DNA from: a virus
Direction: 5' to 3' (one strand)
Length of the DNA stretch: 61,021 nucleotides
Virus record (IMG/VR): IMGVR_UViG_3300009164_002749
Location: 1 to 61,021 of that record
Shown here: positions 30,962-40,100 of the stretch, one piece after another
Numbering within the stretch: position 1 is the first letter of the stretch
Layout: every line of letters starts with the position of its first letter
Translations under genes and position numbers: made by a program
The notes under the pieces: model-generated
The model's database searches: none
What the model saw: only the letters and a program-made list of their open reading frames with translations
What the model was told of the DNA's origin: nothing

Positions 30962-32338
30962 ATGGCAGATCATTTTTATGATGGTCAGGTACGCAGATAT
31001 CTGACACAGTTTATGAGGATTATGAGTAACTTTAGTTATAAAGATGCTAAGGGTAAACTTACACAAATTCCAGTCCGCTACGGTGATATGAATAGACAAG
31101 TGTCTAGTCTATTAAAGAAAAACAGTGAGAACACTATCCCTAGTGCGCCATTTATTGCCTGCTATATCAAAGACATTCAGTTTGATCGTCCACGTATGCA
31201 AGATCCTACATTTGTTAGCACAGTTAATATTCGTGAACGTACTTATGATGAAACTGGTCAAGAATATTTGAATACACAAGGTGCAAACTATACCGTAGAA
31301 CGCATTATGCCTAGTCCATATCTTCTTACTTTTTCTGCAGATATTTGGACTACAAACACAGATCAAAAGTTTCAACTATGGGAACAACTTGCTGTATTAT
31401 TCAACCCTAGTTTAGAAATACAAACAACAGACAACTATATTGATTGGACAAGTTTAAGTGTCCTTACCTTAGAAAATCAAGTATGGAGTAGTCGCAGTAT
31501 TCCACAAGGTCTTGAACAAGATATTGATATTTTGAATATGACTTTTAGTGCACCTATATGGATTAGTCCACCTGCTAAAGTTAAGAAATTAGGAATTATT
31601 ACTAAAATTATTAGTAACGTATTTTCTGTACCTACGGGAAATATTCAAACAGATTACAATAATCCGTATGCAGTAGAGTTATTTGGGGAACCAGCTTCAA
31701 CAGTTACAGTAACTCTTGGAAATTATGAATTATTAGTAATGAATAACGTTGCTAAATTGATCAGCAATCAAGGCACAGATTACGATATTGCATCTGATAC
31801 TGCACAACAAACAGCGTGGACTAGATTATTAGATTTATATCCAGGCCAGTTCCGTGCAGGTCTAAGCCAATTAAGATTGACTAAGCCTGACGGTAATGAA
31901 ATTGTTGCCTATATCAGCTTAGATCCACTTGACGAGTTTAGGATGGTTATGAACATTGATCACGACACAGTTCCTAGCAATACAATTATCAGTGGCAGAG
32001 GCACCGTTGATGCTATTATTAATCCTGAAACATTTAATCCTATCTCTACTAGAGCAGCAGGAAAACGCTATCTAATATTAGAAGCTATCAATAGTACTAT
32101 TACAGAAGGTCCACTAGCGTGGCAACAGGCCAACGGTCAAGGATTTAGTGCTAATGCCAATGACATTATCGAGTGGAGCGGGACTGCTTGGTCAGTTATT
32201 TTCAATTCTCAGGCAGCTACTGCGGTGACGTATATAACTAACTCATACACAGGAGTTCAATACAAATGGGATTTAGAATCCTGGAGTAAGAGCTTTGAAG
32301 GTGTTTATACTAACCAAGCATGGCGTCTAATTCTCTAA
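30962..32338 (+). CDS. 15: Tail sheath stabiliser/tail terminator gp15, extended
   Basis: The 458-residue protein starts like gp15 (T4: 272 residues), which caps the tail and joins it to the head. MADHFYDGQVRRYLTQFMRIMSNF corresponds to T4 FYNSSFRRYATLMGDLFSN; KLTQIPVRYGDMNR, IMPSPYLLTFSADIWTTN and IDILNMTFSAPIWISPP follow the T4 order. Residues after about 210 are extra: a beta-rich domain and a Trp-containing module (NANDIIEWSGTAWSVIF, YKWDLESWSKSF) related to that in the sheath. It follows gp14 by 1 bp. Confidence 0.82.
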   Translation: MADHFYDGQVRRYLTQFMRIMSNFSYKDAKGKLTQIPVRYGDMNRQVSSLLKKNSENTIPSAPFIACYIKDIQFDRPRMQDPTFVSTVNIRERTYDETGQEYLNTQGANYTVERIMPSPYLLTFSADIWTTNTDQKFQLWEQLAVLFNPSLEIQTTDNYIDWTSLSVLTLENQVWSSRSIPQGLEQDIDILNMTFSAPIWISPPAKVKKLGIITKIISNVFSVPTGNIQTDYNNPYAVELFGEPASTVTVTLGNYELLVMNNVAKLISNQGTDYDIASDTAQQTAWTRLLDLYPGQFRAGLSQLRLTKPDGNEIVAYISLDPLDEFRMVMNIDHDTVPSNTIISGRGTVDAIINPETFNPISTRAAGKRYLILEAINSTITEGPLAWQQANGQGFSANANDIIEWSGTAWSVIFNSQAATAVTYITNSYTGVQYKWDLESWSKSFEGVYTNQAWRLIL

Positions 32339-32763
32339 ATCAAATTGTTTGCAGTGGCGGAATCTTTCTTGCTAAAGAAACACGCAGATTTTTATTCTTA
32401 CTAAGAACTCAGGGAAAAACTGCAGGCACTTGGGGATTAGTTGGGGGTAAAAAAGAACCCACTGATATTACTGCGGTTGATGCACTTAAAAGAGAAATCA
32501 CAGAAGAAGTAGGTAAGACTCCCACAATAAAAAAGATTGTTCCACTAGAATTGTTTACTAGTAACGATCAAAATTTTCAATATAACACTTATGTTTTGTT
32601 AGTTGATAAAGAATTTATTCCTACACTCAATGAAGAACATAGTGGGTATGCATGGTGTACTTACGACGAATGGCCAAAGCCCTTACATCAGGGCGTAAAA
32701 AATAGCCTTAATAACAAAAGTATTAAGGCTAAGTTAGAAATCTTACTAGAATTAATCGATTAA
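32320..32763 (+). CDS. Nudix hydrolase
   Basis: The 147-residue protein has a Nudix box: GGKKEP at 42-47, then REITEEVG (58-65), the catalytic REUxEExG core. The upstream part is unusual: Asp49 replaces the first conserved Glu and one residue is inserted before RE compared with Gx5Ex7REUxEExGU. Nudix enzymes cleave nucleoside diphosphate linkages (e.g. NADH, ADP-ribose, oxidised dNTPs, NDP-sugars); the substrate is unknown. It overlaps gp15 by 19 bp and the convergent glycosyltransferase gene by 12 bp. Confidence 0.85.
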   Translation: MASNSLNQIVCSGGIFLAKETRRFLFLLRTQGKTAGTWGLVGGKKEPTDITAVDALKREITEEVGKTPTIKKIVPLELFTSNDQNFQYNTYVLLVDKEFIPTLNEEHSGYAWCTYDEWPKPLHQGVKNSLNNKSIKAKLEILLELID

Positions 32764-33405
32764 ATCTGGGCCAAACGCCCATGTACCTAAGTGGCGCATT
32801 TCCATACTAAGCTGTGTATCAACTTTAACTGTATAACCACGTTGTGCCATCTTCTGGCATAGGATCATATCTTCACCTAAGTGATCATTGCTTTTAGGCG
32901 TCCATCCAAATTCAAACCATGGTTGAGGAATTTCTGTTAAAATTTTAGTCTTCATTAACATACATCCCATACCTATGCCTTCTACAGGAACTAAATCATC
33001 GTATGGTTTAAATGGAAGAGGATTCTGCCAATCGCCGATTGTTTCGTAAGCAACACCTTTAGCTGGTAATTGTCTGCGAATATAGTTTGCAGCAACAATA
33101 TCTTCGTTATGTGCCAGTAGTCGAAGTGCGGTAGCGGAAGGGAACACCATATCGCTGTCTAGCCATAACATGTATTCGGCGCCAACGTTCTGGGCTTCTA
33201 TAGCTAGGCGTTCTCTTTGTGTTAGTAAAATAGTACTTGCGTCATAAACAACATGGGTATCTAAGTTATTCATTGTATTAAGTTTAACAAGTTCAACTAA
33301 GCACTTGCTAAATGCACTATGTAGCATGTCTCGACAAGGAACTAATACTGCCAGTTTACCCTTTTTAAGACTCCATTTACTGGAGGCAAATACACTTTTT
33401 GTCAT
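32752..33405 (-). CDS. Glycosyltransferase-like protein (GT-A fold)
   Basis: The 217-residue protein has a GT-A pattern: LAVLVPCRDMLHSAF, a LTQRERLAIEAQNVGAEYMLWLDSDMVFP segment with the metal-binding DxD as DSD (about 78-80), then VEGIGMGCMLMKTKIL and HLGEDMILCQKMAQRGY, the acceptor-side ED motif. It probably transfers a sugar, possibly the NDP-sugar made by the HldE-like cassette at 6.6-7.7 kb, to a fibre or other virion protein encoded next door. That link is inference. The start overlaps the upstream gene by 4 bp. Confidence 0.75.
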   Translation of the reverse strand: MTKSVFASSKWSLKKGKLAVLVPCRDMLHSAFSKCLVELVKLNTMNNLDTHVVYDASTILLTQRERLAIEAQNVGAEYMLWLDSDMVFPSATALRLLAHNEDIVAANYIRRQLPAKGVAYETIGDWQNPLPFKPYDDLVPVEGIGMGCMLMKTKILTEIPQPWFEFGWTPKSNDHLGEDMILCQKMAQRGYTVKVDTQLSMEMRHLGTWAFGPDLID

Positions 33406-33872
33406 GCGCCTGCCACATCGTTGCTCAGTGTTTCACCTTGAATTACAAGTTCTTGTATAGCACTGATTAAATCTTGTGTGCGTTTAGCTGTAAGAATAAA
33501 ATCAGTAGGACTTAATTTACAGGTGATAGTCATTGTGTCAAAACCAACACGCCCGTTAGTTAGAACTTCGAGGGCACTTTGACGAGCAAGTGCTTCAATA
33601 AAGTTTTGTTGAACAACTTCATCATCGTTTGACAATAAGTTAACACACTCTTCTTCGTCTAAATCATTAGATAGGTCAACAAGTATTTCTAACTCTTGTG
33701 TTTCTAGGTCAGTAAGTTTTTCTAAGGATTCTAGTTCTTGGATTCGTGTTAAAAAATCAAACAACGTTTTTGGATTTGATGCTCGATCACTCCATTTAAT
33801 GTTGTCTAGTTCCCACCTCGATAACCCTAGTTGTGCTTTTGATAAAATGCCGTCTATGTCTAATTTTTTCAT
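33402..33872 (-). CDS. Unknown protein at the fibre locus
   Basis: The 156-residue protein is acidic and helical, with SRWELDNIKWSDRASNPKTLFDFLTRIQELE near the start, a Glu/Leu-rich helical middle and a C-terminal LTAKRTQDLISAIQELVIQ helix. No family recognised. It lies between a fibre-tip-type small protein and the glycosyltransferase, so it could be a fibre assembly or modification partner. No Shine-Dalgarno site; it starts 2 bp after the upstream stop. Confidence 0.5.
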   Translation of the reverse strand: MKKLDIDGILSKAQLGLSRWELDNIKWSDRASNPKTLFDFLTRIQELESLEKLTDLETQELEILVDLSNDLDEEECVNLLSNDDEVVQQNFIEALARQSALEVLTNGRVGFDTMTITCKLSPTDFILTAKRTQDLISAIQELVIQGETLSNDVAGA

Positions 33873-33874
33873 TG

Positions 33875-34093
33875 TTAATATGTATAAGTGGTTGTTCTAC
33901 CACCGAACGTTGACGAGAGACTAATTTGAGTACCGGCTGCACTAACACCATAGTTTGCACCAAGTGTTGCACTTAGCCTAATGTTTGACCCTCCGGCTGG
34001 GGCATTGCCTGCCGCGCCCGGAGCATTGTTATTATACGCCTGGTTGACTCTTCCAAATGTTATTGCACTTCCGGTTGCTGGTATTAATCCCAC
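33875..34093 (-). CDS. Small fibre-associated protein
   Basis: The 72-residue protein begins MGLIPATGSAITFGRVNQAY and later has NIRLSATLG and QISLSSTFG. I know this layout (IP.sGaIsfs.i... then IsLs) from short proteins at tail-fibre loci of aquatic phages, thought to be fibre tip or adhesin parts. It uses a GTG start with an AGGGGAC site, and a late box (AATAAATA) 22 nt upstream overlaps the stop of the S74 fibre gene. Confidence 0.55.
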   Translation of the reverse strand: MGLIPATGSAITFGRVNQAYNNNAPGAAGNAPAGGSNIRLSATLGANYGVSAAGTQISLSSTFGGRTTTYTY

Positions 34094-34114
34094 GGTCTTG
34101 TCCCCTGTGGCGTG

Positions 34115-36868
34115 TTATTTATTGACCAGATTGTCAATGGTCTCGGAAAGTTGAGCAATTTGTTTTTGCTGTTCTTTTATGGCTTCTACTAACAATGGTA
34201 CTAATTTCTCGTATTGAATAGTCTTGTAATCCTCTCCAGATTTACTGTTTCCATTTTCATCTTGATCAAACGGTGCTGGTCTAACTGCTTCTGGTAGAAC
34301 TGCATCTACTTCATCGGCAAATAGTCCAACGATTGTTTTATCGGATGTGTATCCAAAACTTCTTGCTAAATCGTTCGGTGTATATAAAATACCATTTAAT
34401 GATAACACCTTTTGTACAGCATTGTCAATGATTTTGACATTTTCTTTTAATCTTCTGTCCGAATAATATGCTGTAATTTCATTAGTAGCACGAATCTCAC
34501 CAGTTGTACCGCTTGGCGCTGTACCAACTCCTAATGATCCGTTAATTCTTTCGTTACCGTTAACATAACTGTTACCAGTATTGTAGATACCCCAGCTATT
34601 TGTAAATGTTACATTTGTACTTGCAACAGGAGCCTGAACATATAAGTTAATAGCATCAGTGACTGTAATTGCGTTAGTAGACGCAAAGCTAGGACTGTGA
34701 AAACTTGCACCAACTTTTCCTGATACTGTGCCTGCAATAGCAGTAGTATCAGTTAATGCTGCGGCAGCACTATGGAACACCGGACTGGTTGTTGTCCATG
34801 CAGTAGAACTAATATTACCTGTTCTAGTAAATGCTGTGGCATTAATAGTTCCCACAACTCCTAATGTACTGATAGAATTAGTCCATGTAAAGTTGCCTGA
34901 GAATGTTGTTGCACCTGCGGCACTTTGATAAGGAATTTGATTAACTAGGCCGCCAGCAATATTTGTAGCGGTAGTTGAACTGCCAGCACTTAGTCCAGAT
35001 GCCAATGACCACTGAGGAGCACTTGCACCCGCAGTTAACACGTATCCGCTTGTACCTAATGCTAGTTTAGTTAGTGCTGTACCTGAAGCATAATAAGCAA
35101 TGTCACCAGCAGTCCAAGATGATAATCCTGTACCACCGTTGTTAGTTGCAACTACACCTGTAACATTTGCAGAACTACCTGAAATATTATTTGTACTTAA
35201 TGCCGTTGCAATTTGCGCACCAGTTGCCGCAGTAAATGCACTTGTACCATTACCGTAGGCAACACCAGTTAGTGTATTAACACCTGTACCACCGTTGGCT
35301 GCACCTAATGTTTGTGTCCACTGAGGTGCCGTTGCACCTGTATTTACTGTTAAGAAATATCCTGCTGTACCAATTGCTAAGAAAGTAGTTGTGGCAGCGC
35401 CTGATTGATAAGGTAAGCTGCCTGCACTACCGCCCGCTATGTTGCCGGCAGTACCAGATGCATTTCCTGTTAGTGCTCCAACAAATGTAGTAGCTGTTAC
35501 TGATCCAGTAATTGTTGCACCTGCACTACCTGTGATTAGGCCACCTACATATAATTTGTCACCTATGCCAACGCCGCCATTGACAACTAATGCTCCAGTT
35601 GATGTAGAACTTGCAGCAATACCTGCAATAATTTTTACTGTACCGGTTGAATCAACTGTAACACGATCAATAGCATTAGTAGTTAATTTTAAAGAGTTTG
35701 TAGCAGGAAATATTGAGAATGATTCAGACCCTGCGTTATTAGTTAATGCTGCTTGATTAGCATCGGAGTACAAAACACCAATTTGGCCTGTACTAGCACC
35801 TCGGAATTTTAATATAGAATTTGCACTACTGATAATATGCAACGGTGCAGTTGGAGTATCGACACCAATACCGTGATATCCAGAGCTAGGAATAAATGTT
35901 AGTCCACTAGTAGCTGCTGTTTTGATTCCTGTGTTACCTGTACTTGTTGATACAAATGTAACATACATTGGAGTAATTGTAGCAATATCATTTGTAATAG
36001 TGACATTAGTTGCTGTACCTGCACTTAGTCCACTAATTGCAGTCCATTGAGGTGCTGTTGCGCCTGCGGTTAATACAAATCCGCTTGTACCCAAAGCCAA
36101 CATTGTTGTTGTATCTGCGGCTGTTTGATATGGCAAACTGCCAGCTACTCCGCCTACTACATTTGTTGCTTTGGAAGCTGTTCCTGTTAAACTAGCAGTA
36201 ATTGTGCCTGCTGAGAAATTGCCGCCGGCATCTCTAAATACCAAAGTACTAACTGTATTTGAGCTTGTACCGTTTGATGTAACAGTAAATGTCTGTGTCT
36301 CACCAGTTGTTGATCCACTTAGACCATAACCTGATGTAGCACCAGTTGAAACATAATCACCAGTTGTATCTGTTCCTAATACTACACTGTTAGGTTGAAT
36401 GGTTAAATTAACGCTGGTTACATCAGCACTACCATCAATACTAAATGTACCAGTTGTATCACCGGTAAATGTCACTGTTCTAGCAGTAGACCATTTTGTT
36501 GCTACTGTTGCTGTTCCTACAGATAAGGTAGACTGTGCTACATAACTAGGAGCAGAAGAGCCGTTACTGCTTAAAATAGATCCTACAGTTGATGTAGTTA
36601 CAAAACCAGTTGTACCTGGAGCACTTTGATAAACTAATTGCCCTGCTAGGCCATTGGCTATATTAGTAGCAGTGGTAACACTTCCACTTCCGGAGACTGT
36701 TCCGTATATTATTCCGCCAACATATAAATTTCCACCAACACCTGCACCACCTATTACCTGTAACGCACCGGTAATAGTCGACGATGCCGCATTGGTTCCG
36801 CTGACAAAAAGTTGGGTATCAACGGTTCCGGTACCGTATATTCTTGTTCCAGTTAATAGTTTTGCCAT
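34115..36868 (-). CDS. Tail fibre with C-terminal S74 intramolecular chaperone
   Basis: The 917-residue protein has a fibre shaft of Thr/Ser/Ala/Gly-rich beta repeats and ends in a peptidase S74 chaperone (about 801-917). Its SDRRLKEN (803-810) carries the Ser803/Lys808 self-cleavage dyad, followed by VLSLNGILYT, VGLFADEVDAVLPEAV and a coiled-coil end. S74 domains trimerise the fibre and then release themselves. The shaft repeats the TGALxVxGGxGxGG...L.VGG module seen in the other fibre genes. A late box (AATAAATA) lies 7 nt before the ATG. Confidence 0.88.
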   Translation of the reverse strand: MAKLLTGTRIYGTGTVDTQLFVSGTNAASSTITGALQVIGGAGVGGNLYVGGIIYGTVSGSGSVTTATNIANGLAGQLVYQSAPGTTGFVTTSTVGSILSSNGSSAPSYVAQSTLSVGTATVATKWSTARTVTFTGDTTGTFSIDGSADVTSVNLTIQPNSVVLGTDTTGDYVSTGATSGYGLSGSTTGETQTFTVTSNGTSSNTVSTLVFRDAGGNFSAGTITASLTGTASKATNVVGGVAGSLPYQTAADTTTMLALGTSGFVLTAGATAPQWTAISGLSAGTATNVTITNDIATITPMYVTFVSTSTGNTGIKTAATSGLTFIPSSGYHGIGVDTPTAPLHIISSANSILKFRGASTGQIGVLYSDANQAALTNNAGSESFSIFPATNSLKLTTNAIDRVTVDSTGTVKIIAGIAASSTSTGALVVNGGVGIGDKLYVGGLITGSAGATITGSVTATTFVGALTGNASGTAGNIAGGSAGSLPYQSGAATTTFLAIGTAGYFLTVNTGATAPQWTQTLGAANGGTGVNTLTGVAYGNGTSAFTAATGAQIATALSTNNISGSSANVTGVVATNNGGTGLSSWTAGDIAYYASGTALTKLALGTSGYVLTAGASAPQWSLASGLSAGSSTTATNIAGGLVNQIPYQSAAGATTFSGNFTWTNSISTLGVVGTINATAFTRTGNISSTAWTTTSPVFHSAAAALTDTTAIAGTVSGKVGASFHSPSFASTNAITVTDAINLYVQAPVASTNVTFTNSWGIYNTGNSYVNGNERINGSLGVGTAPSGTTGEIRATNEITAYYSDRRLKENVKIIDNAVQKVLSLNGILYTPNDLARSFGYTSDKTIVGLFADEVDAVLPEAVRPAPFDQDENGNSKSGEDYKTIQYEKLVPLLVEAIKEQQKQIAQLSETIDNLVNK

Positions 36869-36875
36869 AGTACTC

Positions 36876-36883
36876 TATTTATT
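36876..36883 (-). promoter_or_regulatory. Late promoter box AATAAATA
   Basis: The box has a 7-nt spacer (GAGTACT) to the ATG of the S74 fibre gene at 36868, predicting a leaderless or one-base leader. Confidence 0.55.
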
Positions 36884-36891
36884 CATTATTT

Positions 36892-37113
36892 TTAAGTTGG
36901 TTTATCCACTTCATTAAACCCATTTGATACTAACAATGTTCCTGTATTAGTTTCACGTTTTGATATGGCGCCATTGTTAATAGATACTTCATCAAACTGT
37001 GCGGCATAATACGTTGTAGTTGTTAATCTAATAGTAGAGGTTGTTACTTCGTCAAATTCTCCACTGATAAACAGTGTACCTGTTGATGTTAGTCTAGATG
37101 CAACAGTTGCCAT
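36892..37113 (-). CDS. Small repetitive protein with FDEV motifs
   Basis: The 73-residue protein contains three copies of an x-FDEV/FNEV motif (SGEFDEVT, AAQFDEVS, SNGFNEVD) spaced about 25 residues apart, each after a short Thr-rich strand. This beta-hairpin repeat family occurs at fibre loci of aquatic T4-like phages; a structural or adaptor role is likely but unproven. Its ATG overlaps the stop of the 1732-residue fibre gene (TAATG), so it is translationally coupled. Confidence 0.55.
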   Translation of the reverse strand: MATVASRLTSTGTLFISGEFDEVTTSTIRLTTTTYYAAQFDEVSINNGAISKRETNTGTLLVSNGFNEVDKPT

Positions 37114-40100
37114 TATCCAAACACCGTATCTAAACTATTTGTAGCAGCGTTATAGAATTGATAAACTGCACTTGTTCCTGTCGAAGTTCCAAATCCAACT
37201 CTGTTACCAACATAGACACTGTCTTTAACACCAACGCCACCTGTTACAGTTAATGCACCAGTATTTGTTGATGTACTTGCGGTTGTATTTGTAATACCAA
37301 TTGAATTATTAGTAGTTGCACCTCTAGTAGTAACAGTTTGTAATGTGCTAGTATTCGATACTGTTACAGCACCTGTACTTGTATTGACCGCAGTATCAGT
37401 GCCTGCAAATATTGTTGTCTGCGTTGCCTGTGTAACAAATTGATTAACTGTAGCAGTTGTTATAATCTGTGCGCCAGCAACATATGATGTGTTAAGAACA
37501 TATAATGCACCGCCTATACCAACTCCACCAGTTACCTGTAATGCACCACTGTTAGTTGATATTGCTGCGGTTGCATTTGTAATACTAATTGCGGCATTGG
37601 TAGTTGCACCACGACCAGTTACAGTCTGTAATGTACTTGTATTCCAAATTGTAATAACACCAGTGCTTGTATTAACAGCAGTATCAGTGCCAGCAAATAC
37701 AGTTGTCTGGCTGGCATATTGATTAACTGTGGCAGTTGTTATAATCTGTGCGCCGGAAACATAACTTGTCTGGCCAATATATACTGCGCCACCTATACCA
37801 ACTCCGCCAGCGACTTGTAGGACACCAGTTATAGTTGAACTAGATGCAGTAGTATCTACTAGGATAATACTACCAAGACGGAATGTTCCGTTTGTACCAG
37901 TTATGTTAATATCGTTATCAGGGCCTGCGTGAGATAACCATTCTAGATAACCTGTGGCATTATCGCGGCCTAAGAAAGAGTTGCGATCTGCAGTATCATA
38001 GTAATGGAAACGGAAACCAATATCTTTTCCGTCATTACCAAACCATTCTGGGCTGTAGTGTAGTTCAGTTATGTTATCAGTATAAACGGTGTTAGTTGAT
38101 AATATGTAAGTAGTAGTACCGCTGAATATAACATTATTTTGGAATACGGCAGGCCCATTTACAAACAATGATGAGCCAATTCCAACACCGCCTGCTACAT
38201 ACAATGCATTATTTTGTACCGTAGAAGTGCTGGCTACGGTGCTTAAAATAGTTGCACTACTGCCAACATTCAATGTCTTACCAATTCCAACACCACCTAC
38301 AACAGTAACAGCTCCTGTAATAGTTGAGCTACTATCTGTAGAGTTAGTAAAGATAAATGTGCTAGTGGTTGTAGTTGTCAATCCTTGAGCACCTGTTGCA
38401 CCTGTTGCACCTGTTGCACCCCTAGGGCCTTGTCCACCTTGTACGCTGTTTTCTAAGGCTGCATAATCAATCCATGTTCTGTGTGCTGTGTTGCCTGAAG
38501 ATACATGATATATTCTAGCAGTAACTTTACCACCTGACAAGTATGGGGCAGAATCAATAACACTTAGAATAAATTGGAACCAGTTTGTTGATCCTGAATA
38601 GGTAGTAAGTGTATCCCATGTTAGTGTCGCATAGTTGTACAAATCAATTTCTACAGTATGACCTGATGATGCTGTATAGTTGATGTTTAATACTAATCTT
38701 GTAAAATCAGTAACATTAGAGAAGCCAATGTAGACTACGTATGCTGGAGCACCTGTGGCATCATTGATGCTATAGAATCCAGTATTAGTTCCAGTATTGT
38801 AATCATTAATTGTACTAACATCATTTACGGTGCCAAAATTGTAAGTACCGTAGCTAGTGCTTGTTCCTGCTATTGTAGACAATCCTGTTTGTGATGTAGG
38901 ATCGTTGGTAATATAAGTTGCAGTAAATGTAACTGTTTCTAAATCGCCTGCTGTGAGAATCTTTGATCCGTTAACATAGCTGGTATTTGCTACATTGATT
39001 GATCCACCTATGCCTAAATAGTTTGCAAAATAGCTATCACCAGTAACACCTAAACCTCCACTACTAATTTTTAATGTTTGGCTAGTAACTGTGCCGCTGC
39101 TTGCAACACCGCCACTCAGTGTACTAGTTGTAGACCAAATAGGTGCATTGTTAACATAAGTTAACACGCTGTTTGTAGAACCACCTGCTAGCAATGCTGT
39201 TGTGTCTGTAGCAGATTGGTACACTAAACTGCCAGTGCTGCCACCTAATACATTTGTTGCATAGGTAGCAGTACTAGCAGTTAATGCCAATGTGGCAGTT
39301 GTTGCTAACAATGCTGCGGCTGCTGTGTCAGCGTATCCTACACGGATACTTGTTGTGTTTGTATATTGCGGACCGCTTGTTCCATTACTTGTTAAGATTT
39401 GACCTGCTGTGCCGGGCCCTGCAAATCCAGTAGAGCTTGTAGTTACTTGATACACTACCTGGCCAGCGGTACCACCTTTAACATTATCAGCAAATGATGT
39501 GTTTCCAGAACTTAAATTACCTAAAGATGTCCACTCTGGGGTTAACCCATTAGATGTTAAAATATAAGTTGATGTTCCTATTCCTAAGAATGTAGTAACA
39601 CCGGATGTTGTTTGATACGGGACACTTCCGCCTAATCCACCGGCAATATTAGTTGCTGTATTTGCTAACAATGCTAGAGTAGCCGTATTTGCTAACAATG
39701 CTATTGTAGCAGTATTTGCTAGTAATGCTAAAGTTGCTGTCTCAGCAGTTAGTGCATAAGTTGCTGTATTTGCTAACAATGCTATTGTAGCAGTATTTGC
39801 TAACAATGCAAAAGTGGCAGTATTTGCTAACAATGCAAAAGTGGCAGTGTCTGCTAATAATGCATGAGTAGCTGTTTCAGCAGTTAGTGCATAAGTTGCT
39901 GTATTTGCTAGCAATGCAAAAGTAGATGTTCCGCCATTCAACGCATAAGTTGCTGTTGTTGCTAACAATGCAAAAGTGGCAGTGTCTGCTAATAATGCAT
40001 GAGTAGCTGTTTCAGCAGTTAGTGCATAAGTTGCTGTATTTGCTAGCAATGCAAAAGTGGCAGTGTCTGCTAATAATGCATGAGTAGCTGTTTCAGCAGT

